From positions 1 to 5,458 of the forward strand of contig JARBTU010000135.1 in the NCBI GenBank assembly GCA_029240015.1: a stretch of 5,458 nucleotides of DNA. The letters run 5' to 3'. A program made the translations under genes and the position numbers. The notes beneath the pieces are model-generated. The model did no database searches. It had not been told where the DNA came from and worked only from the letters and a program-made list of their open reading frames with translations. Source of the DNA: Oscillospiraceae bacterium (GTDB lineage: Bacteria > Bacillota > Clostridia > Oscillospirales > Ruminococcaceae). Positions 5,352 through 5,458 of this stretch are shown in pieces. Within the stretch, counting starts at the first letter, position 1. Each line of letters starts with the position of its first letter.

Positions 5352-5458
5352 TTATTCAAGAAAACTTCCACTGTCTTGAGGAGATTGCTGTGCTGGTGTC
5401 TTGGTGTCATAATAAGCATCAATAATCGGTTTTATGAGATAACTTGCATATTCTCCAT
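5352..5458 (-). CDS. C-terminal end of a probable penicillin-binding protein (partial)
   Basis: An open frame enters from the right edge (first full codon at 5456) and stops with TAA at 5354-5352, giving 34 residues. The segment GEYASYLIKPIIDAYYDTK (first 19 residues) resembles the very end of class B penicillin-binding proteins (PBP2/MrdA, FtsI group). There, a final helix of the transpeptidase domain ends in a P-I-(I/M)-x-x-Y-(Y/F) pattern. A short hydrophilic tail rich in Gln, Ser and Asp follows (PAQQSPQDSGSFLE). If so, the protein is a membrane-anchored transpeptidase that cross-links peptidoglycan. The catalytic motifs (SxxK, SxN, KTG) lie outside the window, so the call rests on the tail and on the neighbouring MinD-like gene. 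Pbp-min clusters are common in clostridia. Confidence 0.65.
   Translation of the reverse strand, partial: GEYASYLIKPIIDAYYDTKTPAQQSPQDSGSFLE

Noticed and set aside
1..5458. CRISPR arrays, insertion sequences, prophage or defence genes
   Set aside because: No regularly spaced repeats, terminal inverted repeats, transposase or nuclease motifs were seen; the content is housekeeping throughout.

Overview
The window looks like an ordinary chromosomal segment of a low-to-mid-GC Firmicute, most likely class Clostridia and possibly the Oscillospiraceae/Ruminococcaceae. The reasons are a T-box riboswitch ahead of a hisS-aspS pair, methylglyoxal synthase next to a MinD-like ATPase and a penicillin-binding protein, strong GGAGG-type ribosome binding sites, and AT-rich intergenic DNA with extended -10 promoters. 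The taxonomic placement is inferred from gene order and protein style, not from a marker gene. All recognised genes lie on the minus strand, so the window reads right to left.

Layout in the direction of transcription. (1) 5458-5352: the last 34 codons of a protein that resembles the C-terminus of a class B penicillin-binding protein. (2) 5351-5152: a gene-free gap with a near-consensus promoter (TTGACA, 16 nt, extended -10) about 135 nt upstream of the next gene. (3) 5151-4417: a short MinD-family ATPase without the usual C-terminal membrane helix. (4) 4374-3961: mgsA, methylglyoxal synthase, whose real start is a GTG and whose active-site loop is unusual. (5) About 3932-3707: a T-box leader with Stem I, specifier, Stem III, T-box bulge, antiterminator and terminator all recognisable. 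(6) 3646-2312: hisS. (7) 2287-503: aspS, ended by a 13-bp hairpin at 464-496. (8) 385-122: a small two-helix membrane protein with its own promoter. (9) From 28 leftwards: the first nine codons of another gene, behind a good promoter and ribosome binding site.

How it works together. The hisS-aspS pair charges histidine and aspartate tRNAs and is controlled by premature termination at the T-box. The specifier loop carries GACAC, which holds an Asp codon (GAC) and a His codon (CAC) sharing one base. The T-box bulge reads UGGC, which fits a tRNA with a G discriminator (Asp) better than one with C73 (His). No terminator is visible between minD, mgsA and the T-box, so the cell-shape/metabolic genes may be read into the same leader. 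The penicillin-binding protein, MinD-like ATPase and mgsA recall the mre-pbp-min-rod-mgsA clusters of other clostridia, but minC, minE and rodA are absent here.

I see no mobile element, CRISPR array, tRNA, rRNA or defence system. The most interesting points are the two-codon T-box specifier, the altered mgsA loop, the MinD-like protein without a membrane anchor, and the cysteine-rich insertion in HisRS.
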